A stretch of 64,000 nt of DNA from Angustibacter sp. Root456 (lineage in GTDB: Bacteria > Actinomycetota > Actinomycetes > Actinomycetales > Angustibacteraceae). Both the position numbers and the translations under genes were made by a program. Positions 11,414 to 19,240 of the stretch are shown in pieces. The stretch is taken from the NCBI RefSeq assembly GCF_001426435.1, contig NZ_LMER01000001.1, positions 508,079 through 572,078 on the forward strand. Direction: 5' to 3'. Numbering within the stretch: the first letter of the stretch is position 1; each line of letters opens with the position of its first letter. The notes beneath the pieces are model-generated. The model saw only the letters and a program-made list of their open reading frames with translations, was not told the DNA's origin and ran no database searches.

Positions 11414-12325
11414 TCACAGGCCGGCGAACAGGTCGGTCTCGAGACCTTCGTCGCCGACCGGCCCCTGACGTCCCTTCGCCAGCCGGAAGTACTCGAGGCC
11501 CCACATCTCGGCGACGTCACCCGAGGCGGCGAAGAAGGGGCCGTCGGGTGCGATCTGGCTGCGGTGCGCCTTCATCGCCGCGACCTTGCGGTCGGTGTGC
11601 TCGCGCGCGTCGACGACGGCCGCGAGGTCGGCGTCCGGTGTGACGAACGGCGGGAGCGGACCGTCGGGGTCCATGCCCTCGAAGGTCGTGGTGTCGCCGG
11701 ACTCACGCAGCCGCCGCAGCCCCTCGCGCATCCGACTCTCCGACATCGCGCCCCAGTAGATCTTCGGGACGTCCCACGCCTCACCGAGGTCACGCCGGTA
11801 CGACGGCACGGCCGCCAGCTGCGCGCCGTACATCGCGACACGGTGTGCCTGGATGTGGTCGGGGTGGCCGTAGCCGCCGAACTCGTCGTACGTCACCAGC
11901 ACCTGCGGGCGCACCTCGCGGACGATCTCGACCAGCAGGGTCGCGGCCTCGGTGAGGTCGGCGTTCCAGAACGCGCTCTCGTGGACGTCGTCCGCGGCCA
12001 CCGCGTGACCGTCCTCGTGCCACTTCATGCCCGAGTCGCGGTAGCGGCCGAAGCCGCCCAGGAACCGGTGGTCGGTGACGCCCAGCGCGGCCATCGCGGC
12101 CGCGAGCTCGCCGCGACGGTGCTCGCCGAGACCGCCGTCGCGCTCGTCGGCGAGGTGCTCGAGGTCGGGGACGACGATCTCGCCGAGCTCACCGGCCGTG
12201 CACGTCACGAGGGTGACGCCGCGCCCCTCGGCGGCGTAGCGGGCCATCGTGGCGCCCTGGCCGATCGACTCGTCGTCGGGGTGGGCGTGGACGAGCAGGA
12301 TCCGCTGCTCTGGGAGGTCGCTCAT
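11414..12325 (-). CDS. mshB: MshB-like GlcNAc-inositol deacetylase (mycothiol pathway)
   Basis: A 303-residue zinc deacetylase of the PIG-L/LmbE family. Zinc-binding AHPDDE lies at residues 14-19 and the second ligand motif is GGYGHPDHIQAHRVA. Other conserved pieces are FLGGFGRYRDSGM and the ending GLETDLFAGL, which resemble MshB more than the conjugate amidase Mca. MshB removes the acetyl group from GlcNAc-inositol in mycothiol synthesis. The stop of the upstream cation transporter overlaps its start by 4 bp, so the two are cotranscribed. Confidence 0.88.
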   Translation of the reverse strand: MSDLPEQRILLVHAHPDDESIGQGATMARYAAEGRGVTLVTCTAGELGEIVVPDLEHLADERDGGLGEHRRGELAAAMAALGVTDHRFLGGFGRYRDSGMKWHEDGHAVAADDVHESAFWNADLTEAATLLVEIVREVRPQVLVTYDEFGGYGHPDHIQAHRVAMYGAQLAAVPSYRRDLGEAWDVPKIYWGAMSESRMREGLRRLRESGDTTTFEGMDPDGPLPPFVTPDADLAAVVDAREHTDRKVAAMKAHRSQIAPDGPFFAASGDVAEMWGLEYFRLAKGRQGPVGDEGLETDLFAGL

Positions 12326-13266
12326 GGTTCGACCGTAGCCCGCGGGTCCGACACCGCAGCGCGGCGGATGTCGGGCTCGAGGTAGATGACCCGGGCGATG
12401 GGCACGGCCTCGCGCACGCGCACCTCAGCGGCGTCGATCGCCTCGGCGACGTCGGCCGCCGACTCGGTGGGCGGCACGGCGATCTTCGCCGCCACCAGCA
12501 GCTCCTCCGGCCCGAGGTGCAGCGTGCGCATGTGGATGATCGAGCTGACGCCGGGGCCCACGAGCGCGGCCTCGATGCGGCGCACGGCCTCGGGGTTGGC
12601 GGACTCGCCCAGCAGCAGCGACTTCATCTCGACCGCCAGCACGGCCGCCACCACCACGAGCAGGACGCCGATCGCGGCCGTGCCCACGGCGTCCCACCGG
12701 CCGTTGCCGGTGAGCAGGGTGAGCGTGACGCCGAAGAGCGCGAACACCAGGCCGAGCAGGGCGGCGAGGTCCTCGAGCAAGATCACGGGCAGCTCGGGCG
12801 CCTTGGCCGTGCGCACGAAGTCCTTCCACGAGCGGTCACCGCGCACCGCGTTGGACTCGTGGATCGCCGTGCGGAAGGAGTAGGACTCCATACCGATCGC
12901 GGCGACCAGCACGACCACCGGCACCCACTGCCACGAGTCGATCCCGTGCGGGTCGTGCCACTTGTGGTACGCCTCGTAGAGCGCGAACAGACCGCCCACG
13001 GTGAACAGCACGATCGACACGACGAAGCCGTACACGTACCGCTCGCGCCCGTACCCGAACGGGTGCTGCGGGGTCGCAGCGCGCTGGGCTCGCTTGCCGC
13101 CGACCAGCAGCAGCACCTGGTTGCCGGAGTCGGCGAGGCTGTGGATCGACTCGGCCAGCATCGAGCTCGAGTGCGTGAGCAGGAACGCCACGAACTTGGT
13201 GACCGCGATGCCGAGGTTGGCCGACAGGGCCGCCACGATCGCCTTGGTACCGCCGCCTGAAGACAT
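12322..13266 (-). CDS. Cation diffusion facilitator family transporter
   Basis: A 314-residue membrane protein of the CDF family (efflux of Zn, Mn or related divalent cations by proton exchange). Seen: SMLAESIHSLADSGNQVLLLVG in helix 2, then the HPFGYGRERYVYGF loop, a total of about six helices, and a cytosolic C-terminal domain (IIHMRTLHLGPEELLVAAKI). It belongs to the SLC30A9-like branch with a long loop between helices 3 and 4. Metal specificity cannot be read from sequence alone. Overlaps mshB by 4 bp. Confidence 0.9.
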   Translation of the reverse strand: MSSGGGTKAIVAALSANLGIAVTKFVAFLLTHSSSMLAESIHSLADSGNQVLLLVGGKRAQRAATPQHPFGYGRERYVYGFVVSIVLFTVGGLFALYEAYHKWHDPHGIDSWQWVPVVVLVAAIGMESYSFRTAIHESNAVRGDRSWKDFVRTAKAPELPVILLEDLAALLGLVFALFGVTLTLLTGNGRWDAVGTAAIGVLLVVVAAVLAVEMKSLLLGESANPEAVRRIEAALVGPGVSSIIHMRTLHLGPEELLVAAKIAVPPTESAADVAEAIDAAEVRVREAVPIARVIYLEPDIRRAAVSDPRATVEP

Positions 13267-13350
13267 GCCGTGGTGCTCCTTGGTGGATCGGATGAGGCCG
13301 AGGACAAAGGCTGGGAGGGACGCTGGGAAGCAGGCCGCGAGGGACGTCGC

Positions 13351-14526
13351 TCAGCGCGCGTCGCGCAGGTCGGCCACGTGCGGTGACAGGCCGGGGTCGA
13401 GCCCCAGCGCGATGGCGAGGTAGGCCGCCGCGAAGTCGGTGTGGGCCACGAGCCCGGCGAGCCGCTCGAGGGGGTGCCCCGGCTCGGCCGCGAGCTCGCT
13501 GACGGCCACCCCGACGTCCTCGGCGAGGCCCCGCACCCGGTCGGCCAGCGCAGCGGCCTCGAAAGCGGCCTGGTCGTCCTGCTCGGGCACCGGGGGCGGC
13601 TCGCGCAGCATGAGCAGGCGCAGGCTCGGGCCACGGGGTGCGTCCAGGAACGGGTCGGCGAAGACGTCGTGGGACTGGGCGGTGAACGGCCCGTCGAAGG
13701 TGGCGACCACCTCGCTGGCGTCGTCGGGCAGCGAGCCATGCACCGCCGGGGTGCGAGCGGTGCGGGCCAGCATGGCGGCGGCGCGCGCCGCCGCGACGCC
13801 GGTCACCAGACCGTCGCCCAGCACCACCGGCACCGAGCCGGCCAGCTGCAGCGCCAGCACCTTGGCCGGGTTGACGAACGACTCCGACCCCGGGCGGCAG
13901 GCCTCGGCCTGGTCGTCGAGCCGGTCGGCCACGCTGGCGAGCAGGTCGTCGGTGACCTCGATGATGCCGAGGCTGTCGGCGGCCTGCAGCACCGGCACGA
14001 GCAGCGACCACAGCGAGGTGCGCGACGACGTCCCGCCGGTCGTGCGTCCCGGCTCGTGCGGCCGCTGCACCGGCACGTGCACCCCGCGAGCGCGCGCGCA
14101 GACGTCGGCCAGCGGGGAGTCGGGGGCGCCCACGGTGAGCAGCCGGGCACCTCGGCGTCCGGCCTCCGCGGCCAGCGCCAGTGGCCCCCGCGCCCGGCCG
14201 GACAGCGACACCGCGACCACCATGTCGAGCGGGCCGACCCACCCGGGCAGCGGCAGGCCGCGCCGTACGGCGACGGGCACCGGCGAGCCCGCGCCAGCCA
14301 GCAGGGCCAGCACATCGGCCACCAGCGCCGAGCCACCGAGCGAAGCCACCACCACCGACCGCGGCCGGTCTCCGTCGCCGATGCCGCGCACGCCGGCCTC
14401 TGCACCGCGCACGGTGGCCTCGCGCACCTGGGCCCCGGCCGTCGCCAGCGCCCGCAGGACCCCTGTGGGGTCGGCGGCAGCGATGGCGTCGGCGTCGTCG
14501 AGGACCTGCTCGGCCCGCTCGTCCAC
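13351..14526 (-). CDS. SIS-domain protein (phosphoglucose/phosphomannose isomerase-like)
   Basis: A 391-residue protein starting at GTG 14526, one base after the stop of the small Trm112-like gene. It has a sugar isomerase (SIS) fold: VVVASLGGSALVADVLALL, DMVVAVSLSGRARGPLALA, and a C-terminal bifunctional phosphoglucose/phosphomannose isomerase-like half. In actinobacteria this gene sits beside manB and is sometimes annotated as TobH or mannose-6-phosphate isomerase-like. The context implies a role in mannose/GDP-mannose supply, but catalysis is unproven. Confidence 0.85.
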   Translation of the reverse strand: MDERAEQVLDDADAIAAADPTGVLRALATAGAQVREATVRGAEAGVRGIGDGDRPRSVVVASLGGSALVADVLALLAGAGSPVPVAVRRGLPLPGWVGPLDMVVAVSLSGRARGPLALAAEAGRRGARLLTVGAPDSPLADVCARARGVHVPVQRPHEPGRTTGGTSSRTSLWSLLVPVLQAADSLGIIEVTDDLLASVADRLDDQAEACRPGSESFVNPAKVLALQLAGSVPVVLGDGLVTGVAAARAAAMLARTARTPAVHGSLPDDASEVVATFDGPFTAQSHDVFADPFLDAPRGPSLRLLMLREPPPVPEQDDQAAFEAAALADRVRGLAEDVGVAVSELAAEPGHPLERLAGLVAHTDFAAAYLAIALGLDPGLSPHVADLRDAR

Positions 14527-14527
14527 G

Positions 14528-14737
14528 TCAGCCTCGCGTCGGACGCGCTTCGTCGACGAGCATGACGGGGATCCCGCCGTCGACGCGGTACGCCAGCCCG
14601 CACTCGGCGGACGTGCAGACGAGCTCGGGGCCCCCGTCGGGGCCGGAGTCGTCACGCAGCTCGCTGTGGCACTTCGGGCAGCGCAGGATCTCGCGCAGCC
14701 ACGGCTCGAGCGCGCCGGTCTGCTGGCTGCTGGTCAC
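14528..14737 (-). CDS. Trm112/UPF0434 family zinc-ribbon protein
   Basis: A 69-residue protein with LREILRCPKCHSELR and a second partial metal site (LVCTSAECGLAYRVDGGIPVML), matching the UPF0434/Trm112 family. Eukaryotic Trm112 activates methyltransferases; the bacterial role is unclear. It lies between manB and the SIS gene in one operon. Confidence 0.9.
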   Translation of the reverse strand: MTSSQQTGALEPWLREILRCPKCHSELRDDSGPDGGPELVCTSAECGLAYRVDGGIPVMLVDEARPTRG

Positions 14738-14777
14738 GGTGCCTCCAGGGGTTCAGGAATGCCTCTAGCCTGCCAGG

Positions 14778-16190
14778 TCAGGCGCGGATGAGGGCCAGAG
14801 CCTCGTCGCGCACGCGCTCCATCGTCTCGCGGTCGCGCGCCTCGACGTTGAGACGCAGCAGCGGCTCGGTGTTGCTGGCCCGCACGTTGAGCCACCACAC
14901 GGGGTGCCCGTCGGCGTCGTCGCACGTCAGGGTCAGGCCGTCGAGGGTGTCGGCGGCGACGTCGTCCCGGCTGAACGCGTCGCGGACGGCGGCGGTGCGG
15001 TCGGCGGCGTCCGTCACCGTGCTGTTGATCTCGCCCGAGGCCACGTACCGCTCGTACTCGGCGGCCAGCTGGGACAGCGGCTCGGGCTGCTCCCCCAGCG
15101 CCGCGAGCACGTGCATCGCCGCGAGCATGCCGGTGTCGGCGAACCAGAAGTCGCGGAAGTAGTAGTGGGCCGAGTGCTCACCGCCGAAGACAGCCTGCTC
15201 GCGCGCCATCTCGGCCTTGATGAACGAGTGCCCGACCCGCGTGCGCACCGGCCGCCCCCCGCGCTCGGCGACGATCTCGGGCACGGCGCGCGAGGTGATG
15301 AGGTTGTGGATCACCGTGGGCGTACCACCGGCGGCGAGGTCGCGCGCGATCTCACGGGCTGCCACCAGCGCCGTCACGGCACTGGGACTCACCGGCTCGC
15401 CACGCTCGTCGATCACGAAGCAGCGGTCGGCGTCGCCGTCGAACGCCAGGCCGAGGTCGGCGCCGTGCGCGACGACGGCGGACTGCAGGTCGCGCAGGTT
15501 GGCCGGGTCGAGCGGGTTGGCCTCGTGGTTGGGGAACGTGCCGTCGAGCTCGAAGTACAGCGGGACGACGGTGATCGGCAGCGGCGGCAACCCGGCGGCG
15601 TCCTCGAGCACCGCCGGCACCGTGTGGCCGGCCATGCCGTTTCCGGCGTCGACGACGACAGTGAGCGGCCGCACGGCGCTGAGGTCGACCAGGCCGCGCA
15701 GGTGCCGGGCGTAGTCGGCGAGCAGGTCGCGCTCGTGGCGCTCGCCGCGGCGGTCTGCGGTCGGCAGCTGCCCGGCGTCGAGGTACTGCTCGGCGAGCCG
15801 GCGGACGTCGGCGAGACCGGTGTCGGCGCCGACCGGCCGTGCGCCCGAGCGGCAGAGCTTGATGCCGTTGTACTGCGCCGGGTTGTGGCTGGCCGTGAAC
15901 ATCGCGCCGGGGGCCTGCAGCGCGCCGGAGGCGTAGTAGAGGCCGTCGGTGGAGGCCAGGCCGGCGAGGACGACGTCGCGGCCCTGGCTCTGCACTCCGG
16001 CAGCGAACGCGGAGGCGAGCGCGGGTGAAGAGGGCCGCATGTCGTGGGCGACGACGACCGGCGCGGTGCCGTCGTCCGCCACCACCTGGGCGAAGGCCGC
16101 CCCGAGCGCTCGGGCCACCGGCTCGTCGAGCTGGTCGGGCACCACCCCGCGCACGTCGTAGGCCTTGACGATGCCGGACAGGTCGCGCAC
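14778..16190 (-). CDS. manB: Phosphomannomutase/phosphoglucomutase
   Basis: A 470-residue enzyme of the alpha-D-phosphohexomutase family, interconverting mannose-6-P and mannose-1-P for GDP-mannose synthesis. Seen: the phosphoserine loop TASHNPAQYNGIK, the Mg loop DGDADRCF, and the phosphate-binding C-terminal RASNTEPLLRLNVEA. The start is GTG 16190 (VRDLSGIVKAYDVRGVVPDQL). This is the gene called manB or pmmA in mycobacteria, in the same order relative to DUF3499 and whiB2. Confidence 0.95.
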   Translation of the reverse strand: MRDLSGIVKAYDVRGVVPDQLDEPVARALGAAFAQVVADDGTAPVVVAHDMRPSSPALASAFAAGVQSQGRDVVLAGLASTDGLYYASGALQAPGAMFTASHNPAQYNGIKLCRSGARPVGADTGLADVRRLAEQYLDAGQLPTADRRGERHERDLLADYARHLRGLVDLSAVRPLTVVVDAGNGMAGHTVPAVLEDAAGLPPLPITVVPLYFELDGTFPNHEANPLDPANLRDLQSAVVAHGADLGLAFDGDADRCFVIDERGEPVSPSAVTALVAAREIARDLAAGGTPTVIHNLITSRAVPEIVAERGGRPVRTRVGHSFIKAEMAREQAVFGGEHSAHYYFRDFWFADTGMLAAMHVLAALGEQPEPLSQLAAEYERYVASGEINSTVTDAADRTAAVRDAFSRDDVAADTLDGLTLTCDDADGHPVWWLNVRASNTEPLLRLNVEARDRETMERVRDEALALIRA

Positions 16191-16255
16191 TCGGTGGGTC
16201 TCCTCGGTCTGCTCGGCGCACGCCGCGGTGGCGGTGCGCGCAGCAGCCTAGGGGG

Positions 16256-16498
16256 TCAGCTGACCTTGCGCGTGCGGGCGATGACCTCGCTCACCGTGAG
16301 CTCGACGCCCTCGTGGCTCCAGCTCTTGTGGCTGCAGACGCGGCAGGAGATGAAGTCGACCGGGGTCCCGTCGGTGAGGTGCATCGACAGGCTGGTGACC
16401 CGGGCGGAGCCGCAGGCGGTGCAGCCGACCGTGATCCGAGCCTCGCGCTGGGTCAGGGAGCCGAGCGGGAGGGAGGGGCGAGCGGCGGTGCGAGCCAT
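16256..16498 (-). CDS. Small zinc-ribbon protein
   Basis: An 80-residue protein with two CxxC pairs (CTACGS and CRVCSH), hence a likely single zinc ribbon, and an ending VSEVIARTRKVS. I chose the ATG at 16498 (MARTAARPSLPLG). It is found next to DUF3499 and manB in actinobacteria; the function is unknown. Confidence 0.8.
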   Translation of the reverse strand: MARTAARPSLPLGSLTQREARITVGCTACGSARVTSLSMHLTDGTPVDFISCRVCSHKSWSHEGVELTVSEVIARTRKVS

Positions 16499-16590
16499 GT
16501 CAGGAGCCTTCCGAGGCGAGCGGGGGGCCGCCGGGTGGTGGCGACCTGAGTGCTTTCGGCCAAACGGATGACGACCTTTAGCGGACGGCG

Positions 16591-16610
16591 TGTCGCGACA
16601 TATCGGACAC
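16591..16610. promoter_or_regulatory. Palindromic operator candidate upstream of the zinc-ribbon/manB genes
   Basis: TGTCGCGACATATCGGACAC lies about 95 bases upstream of the zinc-ribbon gene start. It contains a perfect 10-bp palindrome (TGTCGCGACA) and an imperfect longer dyad. Such dyads are often bound by small repressors, but no regulator is identified here. The rest of the 190-bp gap shows nothing else. Confidence 0.25.
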
Positions 16611-16689
16611 CCCCTCCCCCGCCCGTGATCATGCACGCCAGAGCAGGGCGAGGCGCTGGTGAGGTGGAGTCGGGTGCGGTGAGGTGGCG

Positions 16690-17049
16690 TCAGGTGCGGT
16701 CGGAGTCACGCAGTACGCGCAGGTGACCGCGCCGGCCGACCTCGACGGTGCGGGCCTCGCTCACCGGCGCGGGGGCGGGGCGCGCCGCCTCGCGCACGGC
16801 GTCGGCGAGTGCGAGCAGGTCGTCGTCGCTCGGGCCGGGCGCGTCGAGGTCCGGCGCCAGGCGCATGACCTCCCAGCCGCGCGGGGCGGTGAGCCGCTCG
16901 GCGTGCTCCGCGCACAGGTCGTAGCAGTGCGGCTCGGCGTAGGTGGCGAGCGGTCCGAGCACGGCGGTGGAGTCGGCGTACACGTAGGTGAGCGTCGCGA
17001 CGGCGGGCCGGCCGCAGGCGGTGCGCGTGCAGCGACGCAGGGACTTCAC
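16690..17049 (-). CDS. DUF3499 family protein
   Basis: A 119-residue protein with the DUF3499 hallmark: SLRRCTRTACGRPAVATLTYVY at the start and PHCYDLCAEHAERLTAPRGWE later, giving four cysteines and histidines for a likely zinc site. This family is actinobacteria-specific and almost always beside whiB2, manB and the zincin-like gene that diverges from it here. Function unknown. Confidence 0.92.
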   Translation of the reverse strand: MKSLRRCTRTACGRPAVATLTYVYADSTAVLGPLATYAEPHCYDLCAEHAERLTAPRGWEVMRLAPDLDAPGPSDDDLLALADAVREAARPAPAPVSEARTVEVGRRGHLRVLRDSDRT

Positions 17050-17133
17050 GATCGCTCACGCTACCGTCCGGCGGCTCGCGCTCTGCGGATTGACCGGGCG
17101 GCTGCCGGGTGTGTCGGGCCGACCTAGACTGGC

Positions 17134-17592
17134 GTGGTGCTGCGCAGGCCCCGCTCCGACGGCCCGGTGCCTTCGCGTCCGCGCGTGCGGCGGCGAGACC
17201 GCCACGGCCGCGGGCTGCGCGGGCCCCTCGCGCCCGCTGACCTGCCGGCGCACCGCACGCGCCGCGAGCAGTTCGACGACCTCGTGCTCGACGCAGCCGA
17301 ACGCCTCGAGGAGCGCTGGTCGCGCGAGCTCGACGGCGTCGAGTTCGCCGTCGAGGACGTCCCGCCGAGCGACCCGGCGCCCTGGGAGCACGGCGAGGTG
17401 CCGCTGGGGCGGTTCTTCCCCGCGCAGGGAGCGCTGTCGCACCGCATCGTGGTGTACCGGCGTCCGGTGGAGACCCGGGCCTCCGACCGCGCGGCGCTCG
17501 CCCCGCTGGTGCACGAGGTCGTGGTCGAGCAGGTGGCGCACCTGCTGGGTCTGGAGCCGGAGCAGGTCGACCCGCGGCTGGGCGACGACTGA
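17134..17592 (+). CDS. Zincin-like metallopeptidase family protein (DUF1025), degenerate motif
   Basis: A 152-residue protein. After a basic, low-complexity lead, it shows RREQFDDLVLDAAERLEERW and VEFAVEDVPPS, the DUF1025 zincin-like fold. The canonical HExxH helix is replaced by LVHEVVVEQVAHLLGLEPEQVDP, so only the first His and Glu remain. Peptidase activity is therefore doubtful. It is divergent from DUF3499, with 84 bases between starts. GTG start at 17134; a later start inside the basic lead cannot be excluded. Confidence 0.85.
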   Translation: MVLRRPRSDGPVPSRPRVRRRDRHGRGLRGPLAPADLPAHRTRREQFDDLVLDAAERLEERWSRELDGVEFAVEDVPPSDPAPWEHGEVPLGRFFPAQGALSHRIVVYRRPVETRASDRAALAPLVHEVVVEQVAHLLGLEPEQVDPRLGDD

Positions 17593-17633
17593 CGGCGGGC
17601 TCGGCCGGCGTCCCGGCCGGCAGGCCGACCCTG

Positions 17634-17703
17634 CACTTGTCGAGGGATCCGTCCACTTGTCGAGGGATCCGTCCACTTGTCGAGGGGTGCAACCCTCGGC
17701 AAG
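17634..17703. repeat. Three 20-bp direct repeats ending in a hairpin
   Basis: CACTTGTCGAGGGATCCGTC occurs twice exactly at 17634-17673. A third copy starts at 17674 and diverges after 14 bases. The last copy forms a hairpin with CCCTCGGCAAG at 17693-17703 (one G-U pair, 6-base loop). The array sits between the convergent zincin-like and DUF5719 genes, so it may be a terminator that has been amplified. Confidence 0.8.
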
Positions 17704-17758
17704 CGGAGTGTCGCCCACATAACGTGATCAACGGGCGGGGGCGGCGGGGGCCCGGGGG

Positions 17759-19240
17759 TCAGCGGTCGGCGGGCGCGAGGTCGGTGGGCACGCGGGTGAG
17801 CGCCACCTGGCGCAGCGGGCCGGTGGTGACCAGCGGGCCGGCTGCGTCGTCGTACTGGGTGAACCGCGCCGCGACGACCTCGCCGCTGCCCTGCTTCGGG
17901 CGCACCCACACCGAACCGGAGACCTGCACGGCCTGAGTGGTGCCGGCGGCCACGTCGACCTCGCGCGTGGTGGCGGTGCCGTCGGCGGCGACAGTGACGA
18001 CGTCGACATGGGCGTCCTGGCGCGGCGCGGTGAGCACGATGTCGGTGCGACCGCCCGAGACGTCGGCGCGGGCGACGCCGGCGAGCGAGGTGACCGGGCC
18101 ACTCGTGGCCGACCAGGCGAACTCACCGATGCCCCCGGCCCGCCGCTCGACCCAGGCGCCGGCCACCACGGGGACGTCGGAGACGACCTTCAGGCCGTAG
18201 TCGCCCTTCGGCAGGGAGTCCAGCGAGACGTCGCGCGTCGTGCCCGCGGGCACGCGCACCACCCCGCCGTCGGGCAGGTCGGTGGCGCCGCTGCGCCCCA
18301 GAGCGCTCACCTGCACGACGGCCTCGGCGTCCCCCGGCACGGCGAGCCGCAGCACCGCGCGACCATCGACGCGCACGCCGGGCACGAGCGCCTGCCGGGC
18401 GGGCGGCATCGCGGCGACGACGTCGTCGATCCCGCGTGGGGTCGTGCCGTCGAGGTAGGTGTCGGAGAGCACTGCGGTCACCGACCCGCCCGTGCTGCGC
18501 ACGTGCACCACTGGGGAGGTCGCCTTGGCGGCGAGCGCGTCGAGCAAGAGGACGACGCGCGAGTGCGGCGGCACGGCGACGGTGCTACCGGGTGTGCGAG
18601 CGACGGCGCCCTGGGTGGACAGCACGTCGACGGTGACGTCGGCCGAGGCGTCGTGCGGGTTCGCGAGCACCAGCCGTCCCCGGCGGCCGACGTCGGTGCC
18701 GCCCCCGACGAGCCACTGGTCGTCGGACGCCGCGAGGCACGTCGCCGAGGCCGCGCCCCGCTCGTCACCGCGGCGGGTCACGGTGAGCTGCTCGGCCACC
18801 AGGCCCGGTGCGGCGGCCTCCACGGCGGTGACGGGCACCGACGCCGCGGCGGAGGTCGACGCCTGGGCCAGCAGCGCGGCGGTGCCGGAGCGGTCGACCG
18901 CGACCGCGTCGGCGCCGCGGCCGATCACGACACGACCACCCGCGCCACCGACGCCTGCCGGCCGCACCGTGTCGGGTGGGGCGGCTGCTGCGACCTGCGC
19001 GGGCGAGGGCGGGGTGGCGGGGTGGTCGGCGTCCGCACCACGGACCCCCACGGTCTCTGGGCCTGGGCAGACGAGCGCGGTCGACTCCAGCGGCACCGCG
19101 GTCGGCTGGTGGTGGACGGCGGCCCGCGCCAGCTGCTTCGGCGGCTCGACGAGCACGTAGCCGGCCAGCCCCACGGCGAGTACGGGCACCGACACCTTGG
19201 CGACGACCTCGGCCAGCCGGGCCGCGCGGCGCGCGCTCAT
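17759..19240 (-). CDS. DUF5719 family secreted/anchored protein
   Basis: A 493-residue protein with an N-terminal membrane anchor (VVAKVSVPVLAVGLAGYVLVE at about residues 12-32) and a long extracytoplasmic beta-rich region (VDVLSTQGAVARTPGSTVAVPPHS, WVERRAGGIGEFAWSA). This matches the DUF5719 proteins encoded downstream of the large glycosyltransferase near whiB2. The ATG at 19240 overlaps the stop of the glycosyltransferase (ATGA), so the two are coupled. Function unknown; probably an envelope partner of the glycosyltransferase. Confidence 0.82.
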   Translation of the reverse strand: MSARRAARLAEVVAKVSVPVLAVGLAGYVLVEPPKQLARAAVHHQPTAVPLESTALVCPGPETVGVRGADADHPATPPSPAQVAAAAPPDTVRPAGVGGAGGRVVIGRGADAVAVDRSGTAALLAQASTSAAASVPVTAVEAAAPGLVAEQLTVTRRGDERGAASATCLAASDDQWLVGGGTDVGRRGRLVLANPHDASADVTVDVLSTQGAVARTPGSTVAVPPHSRVVLLLDALAAKATSPVVHVRSTGGSVTAVLSDTYLDGTTPRGIDDVVAAMPPARQALVPGVRVDGRAVLRLAVPGDAEAVVQVSALGRSGATDLPDGGVVRVPAGTTRDVSLDSLPKGDYGLKVVSDVPVVAGAWVERRAGGIGEFAWSATSGPVTSLAGVARADVSGGRTDIVLTAPRQDAHVDVVTVAADGTATTREVDVAAGTTQAVQVSGSVWVRPKQGSGEVVAARFTQYDDAAGPLVTTGPLRQVALTRVPTDLAPADR

